Below, piece by piece: positions 1 through 8,986 of a stretch of 64,000 nucleotides of DNA. Positions within the stretch are counted from its first letter, which is position 1. Every line of letters begins with the position of its first letter. A model generated the notes under the pieces. The model saw nothing but the letters and a program-made list of their open reading frames with translations, did not search any database and had not been told where the DNA came from. Source of the DNA: Exilibacterium tricleocarpae (GTDB lineage: Bacteria; Pseudomonadota; Gammaproteobacteria; Pseudomonadales; Cellvibrionaceae); NCBI RefSeq assembly GCF_007004655.1, contig NZ_ML660091.1, positions 1 to 64,000 of the forward strand, given 5' to 3'. Made by a program: the position numbers and the translations under genes.

Positions 1-161
1 TGCCGCTGTTGCGGGATGATTTTTTTGTCGGTATGGCGGTGACGATTATGGCGGGGTTATCGTTTGCCAGTGTGTTGACGCTGGTGGTGGTGCCGGTGTT
101 GTATACGGTGGTTTTTAATATTTGTCGACCGCAATTTGAATCACCACAAGTGGCGGTATAG
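1..161 (+). CDS. RND efflux transporter, C-terminal fragment
   Basis: The gene enters from the left edge; the reading frame begins at base 3 and stops with TAG at 159-161. The visible 52 residues contain the motif GLSFASVLTLVVVPVLY, typical of the last membrane helix of AcrB/MexB/CzcA-type resistance-nodulation-division pumps, followed by a short cytoplasmic tail. The rest of the pump and any periplasmic adaptor lie outside the window, so substrate class (drug or metal) cannot be judged. Family assignment rests on this one helix but the motif is characteristic. Confidence 0.8.
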   Translation, partial: PLLRDDFFVGMAVTIMAGLSFASVLTLVVVPVLYTVVFNICRPQFESPQVAV

Positions 162-303
162 AACCAGGCAGTTATGGAACAGCCCCTAACTTATAGCGGC
201 CGCATGCGCCCCTCCCACACCGGCATCTCTGCCAGTGTGAGGTCCTCTTACAACAACTCTTGGAACACATCACTGTCGAGAGACGGGTCGCCGGCACCTG
301 CCG

Positions 304-822
304 TCACTCCAGCACCAGCGAGTAGATAACCTGCCGCGCATCCTCCGGATCGCGCTCCGCCTGCATCCCCAGGTCCCCGGCGAGCTGGCGCATATGGGCG
401 TTATCGGCCAGGTCGATGGAATAGAGACGTTTGACATGGTGGGTGCGGGCAAACTCGATCAGCTTGCGCATCAACAGGGTACCGAGACCCTTGTGCTGCC
501 ATTGATCGGCCACAGTGACGGCGAATTCACAGCCGTTGCCCCCGGCATCGACGGCATAGCGGCTTACACCGATTTCCTCTTCCCTGCCGTGCGTTGTCAC
601 CGATGCCATAAAGGCCATGCGGTGATCGAAGTCAATATCGCAGAGCTTTTTCAGTTGTGCGGTGGAGAGGTGGTTGACCCCGCCGAGAAACCGGTAATGT
701 TTGGACTGCGCCGACAGCTTGTCGATAAAGTCGCGCTCCAGATCGATATCCGCGGCGCTGAGCGGGCGTATGGTAACCTGGTGTCCCTCGATGTCGATAC
801 GATCGGTGGTTTCGTTGTCCAT
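304..822 (-). CDS. GNAT-family acetyltransferase (Pat-like)
   Basis: This 172-residue protein has the GNAT fold signature: a beta-strand ending in EFAVTVADQWQHKGLG (residues ~98-113), where Q/R-x-x-G-x-G binds the pyrophosphate of acetyl-CoA. The sequence resembles the acetyltransferase domain at the C-terminus of Pat-type protein lysine acetyltransferases, which silence acetyl-CoA synthetase; the large NDP-forming acyl-CoA synthetase-like part is absent. An FNR-type box with a TATGAT -10 lies directly upstream, so low-oxygen induction is likely. Together with nearby acetyl-phosphate enzymes this suggests a role in acetyl metabolism or protein acetylation, but the target is inferred only. Confidence 0.75.
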   Translation of the reverse strand: MDNETTDRIDIEGHQVTIRPLSAADIDLERDFIDKLSAQSKHYRFLGGVNHLSTAQLKKLCDIDFDHRMAFMASVTTHGREEEIGVSRYAVDAGGNGCEFAVTVADQWQHKGLGTLLMRKLIEFARTHHVKRLYSIDLADNAHMRQLAGDLGMQAERDPEDARQVIYSLVLE

Positions 823-888
823 ATTGGGTAACCCTTAGTCAAGTGTTGCGAATCTGGTCTTATCATACGCCCCCGCCTTCAGCGGGAA

Positions 889-902
889 ATGACCTGGGTC
901 AA
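889..902 (-). promoter_or_regulatory. FNR-type box and class II promoter of the GNAT gene
   Basis: The sequence ATGAC-CTGG-GTCAA matches the TTGAC-N4-GTCAA palindrome with one mismatch. Read on the minus strand, a TATGAT hexamer (867 down to 862) is centred 31 bp away, the spacing of a class II FNR promoter with the activator at -41.5. The start codon at 822 follows about 40 bp later. Confidence 0.65.
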
Positions 903-925
903 TTTGCGCCCGGTGGCGCGGGGCA

Positions 926-1321
926 CTAATCGGTGGGGTTGTCGTCAATGGCCTCCCTGATCCGATTGATCAGGGTGGTGTCGACATAGGGCTTGCCGAT
1001 AAAATCGGAGGCGCCGTTGCGCAGGGCCCTGACCGCCTCGCTTAAATCGTTTTGCGCTGTCAGGACGATGACCGCCGGACTCGGTATCCGGGCGGTGACC
1101 GCCGCCAGCAATTGCTGGCCCGTCATATCCGGCAGCTCCCATTCTGTCACTATACAGTCAGGGGGGGTGCGGCGCTGTCGCTTTAGCAGCCCCCGGGCGG
1201 ATGTGAAACATTCAACCCGGTAGCCCGTTAGGGTGAGCAGGGACTGGAGCGCGGCCAGCACCGTTGCATCGCTATCAAGTACGTAGAGTAGGTGACCGTC
1301 TTCACCTGTTTTCCGTTTCAT
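926..1321 (-). CDS. Receiver-only FixJ-like response regulator with Asp-to-Glu phosphosite
   Basis: A 131-residue stand-alone receiver domain with no DNA-binding output. It aligns well with the FixJ receiver: the acidic pair appears as LDSD (residues 15-18), the conserved Lys is in FIGKPY, and the Thr is in VLTAQND. The phospho-acceptor Asp is replaced by Glu60 in the stretch CIVTEWELPDMTG. Such a substitution usually prevents normal phosphorylation and can mimic the phosphorylated state, so this may be a constitutive or decoy regulator. It is a monocistronic minus-strand gene in a neighbourhood of FixLJ-type systems. Its partner is unknown. Confidence 0.8.
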   Translation of the reverse strand: MKRKTGEDGHLLYVLDSDATVLAALQSLLTLTGYRVECFTSARGLLKRQRRTPPDCIVTEWELPDMTGQQLLAAVTARIPSPAVIVLTAQNDLSEAVRALRNGASDFIGKPYVDTTLINRIREAIDDNPTD

Positions 1322-1841
1322 TGACTACCCGGCCAGCTTAAATCGGTATTGTTATTAAATATACTTCAGTATCCATCCATTGGTTGGCGATGGGCATACG
1401 TACAAACACGTAGTTGACTTGTCGTGGATCAACCGCGACCTAATCCGTTAATTGAACAGCCCCCCAACAGGTTCGACACGGACCCGTCTGCGTCAAGTGT
1501 GCCAACGGCGGTACCGATGGCTCGCCACCCGCGTAGGGCTAATGCATTACGTAGTGTTCTGTAGCGGATGCTGTTTACCAGCCAGGGTTGCGGTCAGTCG
1601 AATTGTGCGGTCAGGAACGGCAACGCCGCGGCCTCTTCAGGTGCCGATGGCGTGGAACAGGTGGCGGGGTTTAACCTGCGCGGGACAGCTCCGGGTTTAC
1701 GCCGTGTCGCCCGCCGTCGAGACACGGCGCCGGCCACGGCTTGAAGACCGTTTCGATGGATGCAATACCAGGCACCGCCGGGAGACCGGCCCGGCGCCGG
1801 CCGCACATCTGTGATGCGGCCGGCGGACCCGGGCCTGGCTG
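1322..1841. other. Gene-free stretch between receiver gene and hsp20
   Basis: No convincing gene is seen in these 520 bases; the open frames across it are arginine- and proline-rich and match no family I know. It holds two strong hairpins: a 9-bp stem (1700-1708 with 1721-1729) and the 10-bp stem at 1796-1824 listed separately. Confidence 0.5.
1796..1824 (-). terminator. GC-rich hairpin after hsp20
   Basis: A perfect 10-bp inverted repeat (GCCGGCCGCA / TGCGGCCGGC) with a 9-base loop lies 18 bases past the hsp20 stop codon on the minus strand. There is no T-run, so it is either a 3'-end protecting hairpin or a weak terminator. Confidence 0.4.
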
Positions 1842-2270
1842 TTACTGAATGGCAATACGCCGGGTTTCGGGCTGGGCGGCTTCCCGCCTGGGCGCTGTCA
1901 GGGTGAGCACACCGTCCTTAAAGCCGGCGTCGATATCTTTTTCCTGGACGTCGCCGCCCAGGTTAAAACTGCGCACGAACTTGCCATAGCGGCGTTCCCG
2001 GTGAATCACCTTGCCTTCCTTCTCCTCTTTCTTCTCCTCCTGGGTCTGCGCCTCGATGGTCAGGACGCCGTTCTGTAGCGTGACATTCAGATCGTCTTTG
2101 CTGACGCCCGGCAACTCCGCTGTGATCTCATAGTGATCCTTGCCTTCCTTTATATCCACGCGGGGTGAAAAAAAGCCGCGGTCGGTATCCGAAAACAGTC
2201 TGGACGGGGCAAAAAAGTCTTCAAACATATTGTCGAAATTAAAGAGAGAACTGCGTGGTATCAGGCTCAT
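1842..2270 (-). CDS. Hsp20 / alpha-crystallin-type small heat-shock protein
   Basis: A 142-residue ATP-independent holdase chaperone. The N-terminal arm (MSLIPRSSLFNFDNMFEDFF) is typical of bacterial class A small heat-shock proteins. It is followed by the alpha-crystallin domain (~42-130) with the conserved ELPGVSKDDLNVTLQNGVLTI segment split over two strands and the GVLTLTAP motif, and then a C-terminal extension ending in I-x-I-like RRIAIQ. It is transcribed divergently from phosphoketolase, and an FNR-type box with a TAAGAT -10 lies upstream. Expression during oxygen limitation, rather than only heat, is therefore likely. A second, diverged Hsp20 is at about 60.1 kb. Confidence 0.95.
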   Translation of the reverse strand: MSLIPRSSLFNFDNMFEDFFAPSRLFSDTDRGFFSPRVDIKEGKDHYEITAELPGVSKDDLNVTLQNGVLTIEAQTQEEKKEEKEGKVIHRERRYGKFVRSFNLGGDVQEKDIDAGFKDGVLTLTAPRREAAQPETRRIAIQ

Positions 2271-2328
2271 GGCATGTCTCCTTGTGGTTGATTTCGCCGT
2301 ATCTTAGCCAGCCCAATGCGGCTGCATA

Positions 2329-2342
2329 ATGACCGCGGTCAA
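2329..2342 (-). promoter_or_regulatory. FNR-type box of the hsp20 gene
   Basis: ATGAC-CGCG-GTCAA matches the palindrome with one mismatch. On the minus strand a TAAGAT hexamer (2306 to 2301) is centred 32 bp away, fitting a class II FNR promoter that reads into hsp20. Confidence 0.65.
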
Positions 2343-2371
2343 CTGGATCAACGGCAACTGACAGTCTCGTA

Positions 2372-2385
2372 TTGACAGAGGTCAA
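2372..2385 (+). promoter_or_regulatory. Perfect FNR-type box of phosphoketolase
   Basis: TTGAC-AGAG-GTCAA is a perfect 5+4+5 palindrome. A TAAAAAT stretch at 2408-2414 is centred about 32 bp downstream, where the -10 of a class II FNR promoter should be. This places transcription start near 2420, downstream of the possible GTG/ATG starts at 2404 and 2413, and so supports translation from 2455. Confidence 0.75.
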
Positions 2386-2454
2386 CCCGGTCGACCGGCG
2401 TCCGTGGTAAAAATGCGTCATCTCCGCTCCGAACCCGATAGGAAATCCGCTGCT

Positions 2455-4851
2455 ATGAAAGAAGTAACCACCGGCACGGCAAGCGCCGACGGCCCGCTGT
2501 CCGCCGAGGAACTGCATCGGCTCGACAGCTACTGGCGCGCCGCCAATTACCTCAGCGTGGGACAGATCTATTTGCTGGACAACCCGCTGTTGCGCGAACC
2601 CCTGACGGCGGCGCATATCAAACCGAGGCTGCTCGGCCACTGGGGCACCACCCCGGGTCTCAATTTTATCTATGCCCATCTGAACCGCGTTATCAAAGCG
2701 CGGGACCTGGATATGATTTATATCGCCGGTCCCGGTCACGGCGGTCCGGCGCTGGTGGCCAACACCTACCTGGAGGGCAGCTACGGCGAAATATATCCGG
2801 ATATATCCGCCGATGCCGAGGGCATGAAAAAACTGTTCCGGCAGTTCTCCTTTCCGGGCGGTATCTCCAGCCACTGCGCGCCCGAAGTGCCGGGTTCGAT
2901 TCACGAGGGCGGCGAGTTGGGCTACTCGCTGGCCCACGCCTTCGGCGCGGTGTTTGACAACCCGGACCTGATCGCCTGCTGTGTAGTGGGCGACGGCGAG
3001 GCGGAAACCGGTCCGCTGGCCACCGCCTGGCACTCCAACAAATTCCTCAATCCCGCCAGCGATGGCGCCGTATTGCCGATTTTACATCTCAATGGTTACA
3101 AGATTGCCAATCCCACTCTGCTGGCGCGTATCGGGCGCGACGAACTGGAGCAACTGTTTAACGGTTACGGTTATCAGCCCTATTTTGTCGAGGGCACCGA
3201 TCCCCACATCATGCACCAGTTGATGGCCGCTACTGTGGATGCGGCTACCGATGCCATCGCGGCGATTCAGCGCGAGGCGCGCGCCGCCGGCGCCGGCGCG
3301 GTGCAGCGCCCCCGCTGGCCGGTAATCATTCTGCGCAGCCCCAAGGGTTGGACCGGGCCGAAAACCGTCGACGGCCTGGCATCGGAAGACTCCTGGCGCT
3401 CGCACCAGGTGCCGTTTGCCGATATGTCGGAGCAGACCGACCATATCGGTCTGCTGGAGCGCTGGCTGCGCAGCTACCGCCCCGAAGAACTGTTCGATGC
3501 CGGCGGTGCGCTGGCGCCGGAACTGGCGGCGCTGGCGCCGGCCGGCAACCGGCGCATGGGCGCCAACCCCCACGCCAACGGCGGCCTGTTGTTGCGGGAA
3601 CTGCGGCTGCCGGATTACCGAACCTACGCCGTTGCAGTGACACAACCGGGCGCAGTGCTCGGGGAGGCGACGCGCGTGATGGGCAACTACCTGCGCGATG
3701 TTATGGAACGCAATCTCGCCGCCGCCAACTTCAGGGTAATGGGGCCGGACGAGACCGCCTCCAACCGCCTGGATGCGCTCTATGAAGTCACCGACAAGAC
3801 CTGGCTGGCCGATACCCTCGACGCCGATGAACACCTGGCACCAACCGGCAGGGTGATGGAAATGTTGAGCGAACACACCTGCCAGGGCTGGCTTGAGGGC
3901 TATCTGTTAACCGGGCGTCACGGTTTTTTTTCCTGCTACGAAGCGTTTATCCATATCGTCGACTCGATGTTCAACCAGCACGCCAAGTGGCTGAAGGTCA
4001 GCCAGGAAATTCCGTGGCGACGCCCGCTGGCGTCGCTCAACTACCTGCTTACCTCCCACGTCTGGCGCCAGCAGCACAACGGTTTTTCCCACCAGGACCC
4101 CGGCTTTATCGATCACGTGGTGAATAAAAAAGCCGATATAGTGCGCGTGTACCTGCCGCCCGATGCCAATACCCTGTTGTGTGTTACCGACACATGCCTG
4201 CGCAGCCGCGACTTTATCAACGTCGTGGTCGCCGGCAAGCAGCCCCAGCTCCAGTGGCTGGATATGGATGCGGCCGTCAAACACTGCAGCGCCGGCATCG
4301 GTATCTGGGAGTGGGCCAGCAACGACCAGGGCGGCGAGCCGGATGTGGTACTGGCGGCGGCGGGCGACGTGCCCACCCTTGAGGTACTGGCGGCCGTCGG
4401 GCTGTTGCGCCGCCAGGTGCCGGACCTGAAAATCCGCGTTATCAATGTGGTTGACCTGATGACGCTGCAACCGCGGGAGGAGCATCCCCACGGTTTATCG
4501 GATCGCGACTTCGACACCCTGTTTACCACCGACAAACCGATTATCTTCGCCTACCACGGCTATCCCTGGCTGATTCACCGCCTCACCTACCGGCGCACCA
4601 ATCACCACAATCTGCATGTGCGCGGTTACAAAGAAGAGGGCAGCACCACCACGCCGTTCGATATGGCGGTGCGCAACGACCTGGATCGCTTTCACCTGGT
4701 GGCGGATGTTATCGATCGGGTGCCGGCCCTGGGTTACCAGGCGGCCTACACCCGCCAGTGGATTCGGGACAAACTGATTGAACACGGCCACTATATCCGC
4801 GCCCATGGCGAGGATATGCCGGAAATACTGAACTGGCGCTGGGAGGGTTGA
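2455..4851 (+). CDS. xfp: Phosphoketolase (xylulose-5-P / fructose-6-P)
   Basis: A thiamine-diphosphate enzyme of 798 residues, the usual length. It cleaves xylulose 5-phosphate (and often fructose 6-phosphate) with phosphate to acetyl phosphate plus glyceraldehyde 3-phosphate (or erythrose 4-phosphate). The N-terminus carries [15 protein letters not shown], followed by [10 protein letters not shown], the FPGGISSH segment and the ThDP/metal motif [17 protein letters not shown], all phosphoketolase hallmarks. ATG 2455 is preferred because it has an AGGAAA upstream and the predicted transcription start lies after the earlier in-frame starts at 2404 and 2413. The CBS gene follows with 5 bases between. 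It supplies acetyl phosphate for ATP formation during fermentation; no classical ackA is visible in the window. Confidence 0.95.
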   Translation: MKEVTTGTASADGPLSAEELHRLDSYWRAANYLSVGQIYLLDNPLLREPLTAAHIKPRLLGHWGTTPGLNFIYAHLNRVIKARDLDMIYIAGPGHGGPALVANTYLEGSYGEIYPDISADAEGMKKLFRQFSFPGGISSHCAPEVPGSIHEGGELGYSLAHAFGAVFDNPDLIACCVVGDGEAETGPLATAWHSNKFLNPASDGAVLPILHLNGYKIANPTLLARIGRDELEQLFNGYGYQPYFVEGTDPHIMHQLMAATVDAATDAIAAIQREARAAGAGAVQRPRWPVIILRSPKGWTGPKTVDGLASEDSWRSHQVPFADMSEQTDHIGLLERWLRSYRPEELFDAGGALAPELAALAPAGNRRMGANPHANGGLLLRELRLPDYRTYAVAVTQPGAVLGEATRVMGNYLRDVMERNLAAANFRVMGPDETASNRLDALYEVTDKTWLADTLDADEHLAPTGRVMEMLSEHTCQGWLEGYLLTGRHGFFSCYEAFIHIVDSMFNQHAKWLKVSQEIPWRRPLASLNYLLTSHVWRQQHNGFSHQDPGFIDHVVNKKADIVRVYLPPDANTLLCVTDTCLRSRDFINVVVAGKQPQLQWLDMDAAVKHCSAGIGIWEWASNDQGGEPDVVLAAAGDVPTLEVLAAVGLLRRQVPDLKIRVINVVDLMTLQPREEHPHGLSDRDFDTLFTTDKPIIFAYHGYPWLIHRLTYRRTNHHNLHVRGYKEEGSTTTPFDMAVRNDLDRFHLVADVIDRVPALGYQAAYTRQWIRDKLIEHGHYIRAHGEDMPEILNWRWEG

Positions 4852-4856
4852 ATGCC

Positions 4857-5315
4857 ATGAATGTGGGGGCTTATTGCAGCAGGACCGTCGTGTATGTCTA
4901 CGGCCAGGAAACACCGTTGGAGGCCGCCCGCATTATGCGCGAGCAGCATGTGGGCGACGTGGTGATTATCGAGGATCATGTGGACCAGCACGGCGAGAAA
5001 AAAGTGCCGATAGGTATTGTGACCGATCGCGATATCGCCATCGAAATTGTGGCCGAAGAGGTAGACCCGACGGAGGTCTCGGTATTGGATGTGTGTCGCA
5101 AGAACCTGGTGGTGGTAAGTGAGAACGACGATTTATCCGAATGCATCAGCCTGCTCAAGCGCGAAGGGGTGCGTCGCGCGCCGGTGGTCGATGAGGAGGG
5201 GTTTCTGGTCGGCATTATCGCCGTTGACGACATTCTCGAAATTCTCGCCGAACAACTTTCCGATCTTGCCGACCTGGTGGGGTTTCAGGCGGAACAGGAA
5301 GTTCTCGCGACTTGA
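4857..5315 (+). CDS. CBS-domain pair protein
   Basis: A 152-residue protein made almost wholly of two CBS motifs (a Bateman module, ~1-75 and ~80-140), with the repeated pattern G-I-V-T-D-R-D-I and G-I-I-A-V-D-D-I-L. Such free-standing modules bind adenine nucleotides and report energy charge. ATG 4857 is chosen because GGGAGGG lies 9 bases upstream; an in-frame TTG at 4848 would overlap the phosphoketolase stop. Tight coupling to xfp, and the linkage of another CBS protein at 57.2 kb to an FNR box, suggest a fermentation/energy-sensing role. Its target is unknown. Confidence 0.9.
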   Translation: MNVGAYCSRTVVYVYGQETPLEAARIMREQHVGDVVIIEDHVDQHGEKKVPIGIVTDRDIAIEIVAEEVDPTEVSVLDVCRKNLVVVSENDDLSECISLLKREGVRRAPVVDEEGFLVGIIAVDDILEILAEQLSDLADLVGFQAEQEVLAT

Positions 5316-5596
5316 GTGCCGGCGCTGCATGCTGGCGCGGGGAGACTATTGCTTCGATCGGGAGATATTTTCACCTCGGTGGCACTTAGGTCCCGAAGGG
5401 CTATGCCCGGTTCGAGACCGGGCCAATTATGAACACCAAAACCAGCTTTGGGTGAAAAGATTTACTGGCCAGAGCACTCAGTCTCACGATGGCGATGGAT
5501 AAGCCTCCCATGTACCGCCGAGGTTATTGTGGACCGCCAACAATTCTCAATAGTTTGAATCATTCTCAGTACTTTGAATAAAGGAGACGACGATCA
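5316..5596. other. Structured intergenic region before ppsA
   Basis: No gene is seen. It contains TTTTCACC (5368-5375) mirrored by GGTGAAAA (5451-5458), which encloses a 6-bp hairpin GCCCGG / CCGGGC (5405-5423) with loop TTCGAGA. The arrangement resembles a folded palindromic element or attenuator. The ppsA-proximal end carries a tandem repeat described separately. Confidence 0.45.
5543..5580 (+). repeat. 19-bp tandem repeat upstream of ppsA
   Basis: Two adjacent 19-bp copies (5543-5561 and 5562-5580) differ at three positions, and each is framed by ATTC ... GAAT half-sites. They end directly at the ppsA ribosome-binding site (AAAGGAG). This looks like a double operator for a dimeric regulator. 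It does not match the FNR palindrome found at other genes here. Confidence 0.5.
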
Positions 5597-8005
5597 ATGC
5601 CAACAGATGCCGATATTCTCTGGTTCGAGCAACTGAACCTCGACGATATTGCCCGGGTGGGGGGCAAGAACGCCAGCCTCGGTGAGATGCTGCAAGCCAT
5701 CGCCGAGATCGGTATCAACGTACCGGCAGGTTTTGCGATCAGCGCACAGGTTTACCGCGATTTTATCGACAACAACAGCTTACAAACCCCGATTGACCTG
5801 CAGCTCGAGGCCCTGACCCGGGGCGAACAGGGGTTGACGCAAACCGGGGCGGCGATTCGGCAACTGATCGGCGACGGCGAGTTCAGCGCCGCCCAGGCGG
5901 CGGCTATCGGCGAGGCTTACGAGCGCCTGTGCGCACAGGGTGAGACGCCGTGCAGCGTGGCGGTGCGCAGCTCCGCCACCGCCGAAGACCTGCCGGAGGC
6001 AAGCTTTGCCGGCCAGCAGGAGAGTTACCTCAATGTCAGCGGTAACGCGGCTTTGCTTGAGGCCTGTCGCGATTGTTTTGCCTCACTTTATACAGATCGC
6101 GCTATCGTCTACCGCGAAGAGCAGGGCTTTGCCCACCAGCAGGTGGCGATTTCCGTGGGCGTGCAGAAGATGGTGCGTTCGGACCTGGCCTGCGCCGGCG
6201 TGATGTTTACCCTCGATACCGAAAGCGGTTTTCCCGATGCGGTACTGATCAGTGGCGCCTGGGGCCTGGGTGAGACCGTGGTCAAGGGTCGCGTCAACCC
6301 GGATCGCTATATGGTGTACAAACCGTTGCTGGACGACGGCTCGCCGGAGCGGGTGGGACTGAAGCCGATTATTGAAAAAAGCCGCGGCAGTAAGCTGGAA
6401 AAAATGATCTATGGTGCCGGCTCCTCCCCCACGCTGATCGAAGCTACCAATACCGCGGAGCAAATCGGGTTGACGCTCAGCGATGCGGAGGTGCTGACCC
6501 TGGCGCGCTGGGGTTGCCGTATCGAAAAACACTACGGCCGCCCGATGGATATCGAGTGGGCCAAAGACGGTGTCGACGGCAAACTGTATATCGTGCAGGC
6601 GCGTCCGGAGACCATCGAATCGCAAAAAGACCGCTCTGTCCTGGTGAGCTACAAACTCAAAGAACAGTCGACCGTGCTGTTGCAGGGTGCCAGTGTCGGC
6701 AGCGCCATCGCCACCGGCCCGGTGTACTACACGGACAACCCGAAGGATGTCGACGGCTTTCCCGACGGGGCGCTGTTGGTCACCGAACGCACCGACCCTG
6801 ATTGGGTGCCGCTGATGCGCAAGGCCGCCGGTATCATTACCGACAGCGGCGGCACCACCAGCCACGCGGCGATTGTCAGCCGCGAGCTGAAAGTGCCGGC
6901 GGTGGTGGGCACCGGCAACGCCACCCGGTCGTTGCAGCCCGGCGCCGTCGTGACCCTAAGCTGCGCGGAGGGTGCGGTGGGTAAAATCTATGCCGGCGAG
7001 CTAGCCTACGAAACCCATACCACCCATGTCGATGAAATTCCCGCGACCCGGACTCAACTGATGATTAACGCCGCCATACCCGACGGCGCCCTGTCCTGGT
7101 GGAAGTTGCCGGTGGCGGGAATTGGCCTGACGCGTATCGAATTTATTATTTCCACCCAGATTCGGGTGCACCCGATGGCGCTGTTGCATCCGCAAAAAAT
7201 CACTCGCCAGAGTGTGACGGACAGTATCGAGGTGATGACTCGCGGTTACGACAATCCGGCCGCTTACTTTGTCGACAACCTGGCGCAGGGGATCGGCAAG
7301 ATCGCCGCCTCGCGTTATCCGCACCCGGTTATCGTGCGTATGTCGGATTTTAAATCCAACGAGTACCGGGGGCTGCTCGGCGGCGAATTTTTCGAGATCG
7401 AAGAGGATAATCCCATGCTCGGTCTGCGCGGCGCCTCGCGCTATTACCATCCGCTCTACCGCGAGGCGTTTCAACTGGAGTGTCAGGCGATTAAATACGT
7501 GCGCGAACAGATGGGGTTTGACAATGTCGTGGTGATGATTCCTTTTTGCCGCACCCCCGGAGAAGCGGACCGGGTGTTGGAAACCATGGCGACGGCAGGT
7601 TTGGTGCGGGGTGAGCGAGGGCTGCAGGTTTATGTGATGTGCGAAATCCCCTCCAATGTGATTCTCGCCGATGAGTTTGCCCGGCGCTTTGATGGTTTCT
7701 CTATCGGCAGTAATGACCTCACCCAATTGGTGTTGGGTATCGATCGGGATTCGGCGGAACTGAAAGATCTGTTCGACGCGCGTGACGAGGCGGTAAAGCG
7801 CATGATCGAGCAGGTAATCGTTATCGCTCACCAGCACGATTGCAAAGTGGGCATCTGCGGCCAGGCGCCGTCGGAACATCCGGAGTACGCCGCGTTTTTG
7901 GTGCACTGCGGCATCGACTCCATTTCACTCAATCCGGACTCTATTGTGGCGGCAAGTCAGTTTATTGCCGCGGCGGAGCGGGAGGAGGGGAGTGATCAAA
8001 AATAA
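5597..8005 (+). CDS. ppsA: Phosphoenolpyruvate synthase
   Basis: The 802-residue enzyme converts pyruvate, ATP and water to phosphoenolpyruvate, AMP and phosphate. Domains in order: ATP-grasp nucleotide-binding domain (~1-345, starting with the motif GGKNASLGEM), swivelling phosphohistidine domain (~375-465) with the catalytic His in GGTTSHAAIVSREL, and the PEP/pyruvate TIM barrel (~490-790) with SDFKSNEYRGLLGG and the C-terminal Cys motif VGICGQAPS. Length is normal (~790-800). An AAGGAG lies about 11 bases before the ATG. Together with phosphoketolase it would let the cell rebalance C3 intermediates during anaerobiosis. A tandem operator-like repeat, not an FNR box, precedes it. Confidence 0.96.
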   Translation: MPTDADILWFEQLNLDDIARVGGKNASLGEMLQAIAEIGINVPAGFAISAQVYRDFIDNNSLQTPIDLQLEALTRGEQGLTQTGAAIRQLIGDGEFSAAQAAAIGEAYERLCAQGETPCSVAVRSSATAEDLPEASFAGQQESYLNVSGNAALLEACRDCFASLYTDRAIVYREEQGFAHQQVAISVGVQKMVRSDLACAGVMFTLDTESGFPDAVLISGAWGLGETVVKGRVNPDRYMVYKPLLDDGSPERVGLKPIIEKSRGSKLEKMIYGAGSSPTLIEATNTAEQIGLTLSDAEVLTLARWGCRIEKHYGRPMDIEWAKDGVDGKLYIVQARPETIESQKDRSVLVSYKLKEQSTVLLQGASVGSAIATGPVYYTDNPKDVDGFPDGALLVTERTDPDWVPLMRKAAGIITDSGGTTSHAAIVSRELKVPAVVGTGNATRSLQPGAVVTLSCAEGAVGKIYAGELAYETHTTHVDEIPATRTQLMINAAIPDGALSWWKLPVAGIGLTRIEFIISTQIRVHPMALLHPQKITRQSVTDSIEVMTRGYDNPAAYFVDNLAQGIGKIAASRYPHPVIVRMSDFKSNEYRGLLGGEFFEIEEDNPMLGLRGASRYYHPLYREAFQLECQAIKYVREQMGFDNVVVMIPFCRTPGEADRVLETMATAGLVRGERGLQVYVMCEIPSNVILADEFARRFDGFSIGSNDLTQLVLGIDRDSAELKDLFDARDEAVKRMIEQVIVIAHQHDCKVGICGQAPSEHPEYAAFLVHCGIDSISLNPDSIVAASQFIAAAEREEGSDQK

Positions 8006-8115
8006 AACTACGTGGTAGCCGTGACCCCTTAAGGGATTTTCCCAATTTCAATTATCGCGGTAAGCGCCGACAATACCCGCTACCCTACAACAGGTATTTG
8101 AGGAGGTTTACCGCG

Positions 8116-8853
8116 ATGCCGGCAAAAACTTTTTTGGTGGTTGGCTTGTCTCTCGCCGCCACCACTTTTTCTCTCGCGTCTAATGCACAACAAGGCGCAA
8201 CCACCAATGACTTTTCATTTACCGCCAACGCGACTCTCACATCGGACTACCTGTTTCGCGGTGTCTCGCAAACCCTGGAAGACCCGGCAGTGCAGGCGGG
8301 TTTTGATTTTTCCCACCTGAGCGGACTGCGCGGCGGTGTCTGGAGTTCGAACGTCGATTTCCAGGATCGCGGGCCGGGTGATGACCAGGCGGATCAGGAG
8401 ATTGATGTCTACCTGGGTTACGGCACCGCTATCAACGACGACTGGTCGGTGGATGCCAGTTTCATTCGCTATATCTACCCCGGTACAGCCGGTGACTCGG
8501 ACCTCGATTACAACGAGCTGTTGGCCACCGTCAACTTTCGCGATCTGCTCAGTGCCACGCTCGGTTACTCCAACGATGTTTTCAACAGCGACGAGGACGG
8601 GATTTATTACACAATCTCCGGTAACCTGCCGCTGCCTTACAACTTGCGCTTGACCGGCTCGGTGGGTTACTACGACCTCGACGACGCCCTCGACGATAGC
8701 TACACCGACTGGAGTATCGGTGTTGAAACTGACCTCGGTATGTTCACCGCCCGCCTTGCCTATGTCGACACGGACAGCAACGGTGAGGATCTGTTTGGAG
8801 ACGCTGCCGAATCGCGCGCAGTATTCAGCGTGACGGCAGTCTTTGGAAATTAA
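8116..8853 (+). CDS. TorF-type putative outer-membrane protein (TIGR02001)
   Basis: A 245-residue exported protein with a signal peptide (residues ~1-25, ending near SNA-QQ). The body is rich in alternating aromatic/polar beta-strands and the early motif TSDYLFRGVSQT, the hallmark of the TIGR02001/TorF porin-like family, with a terminal Phe-rich strand (FSVTAVFGN) expected of outer-membrane barrels. ATG 8116 is preferred over the in-frame TTG at 8098 because AGGAGG (8101-8106) sits 9 bases upstream. Many aspartates suggest a cation-selective or metal-binding surface, but no transport function is proven for this family. It stands just before the EUT locus and may supply an outer-membrane path for small substrates, which is inference. 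Confidence 0.8.
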   Translation: MPAKTFLVVGLSLAATTFSLASNAQQGATTNDFSFTANATLTSDYLFRGVSQTLEDPAVQAGFDFSHLSGLRGGVWSSNVDFQDRGPGDDQADQEIDVYLGYGTAINDDWSVDASFIRYIYPGTAGDSDLDYNELLATVNFRDLLSATLGYSNDVFNSDEDGIYYTISGNLPLPYNLRLTGSVGYYDLDDALDDSYTDWSIGVETDLGMFTARLAYVDTDSNGEDLFGDAAESRAVFSVTAVFGN

Positions 8854-8890
8854 ATCCCGCATCGACAAAACCTCGGTATCGTGTCGGATA

Positions 8891-8904
8891 TTGACCCCGG
8901 TCAA
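8891..8904 (+). promoter_or_regulatory. Perfect FNR-type box and promoter of the EUT locus
   Basis: TTGAC-CCCG-GTCAA is a perfect palindrome. A TAGGAT hexamer at 8926-8931 is centred 31 bp downstream, as in class II FNR promoters, and eutS begins at 8987. No eutR, sigma-54 activator or antiterminator gene lies in the locus, so this is the best candidate for its main control site. Confidence 0.7.
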
Positions 8905-8986
8905 TCCGGCACTGTTGCGTTGCTCTAGGATAAGCTGAAGTTACGGCCGAGGGGCCGGCTCGATATCTGTTGGGGCATAACACTTT

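Noticed and set aside
1405-1430. TTGAC ... GATCAAC near 1407 as a further FNR box
   Set aside because: The half-sites are 9 bases apart rather than 4, which FNR does not bind.
1452-1814. Open frame of 120 codons upstream of hsp20
   Set aside because: It is Arg/Pro-rich, crosses two strong hairpins, has no good ribosome-binding site and no family resemblance.
5401-5430. T-arm-like hairpin with loop TTCGAGA, suggesting a tRNA
   Set aside because: There is no D-arm, anticodon arm or acceptor pairing at the proper distances; it is better seen as part of a palindromic intergenic structure.
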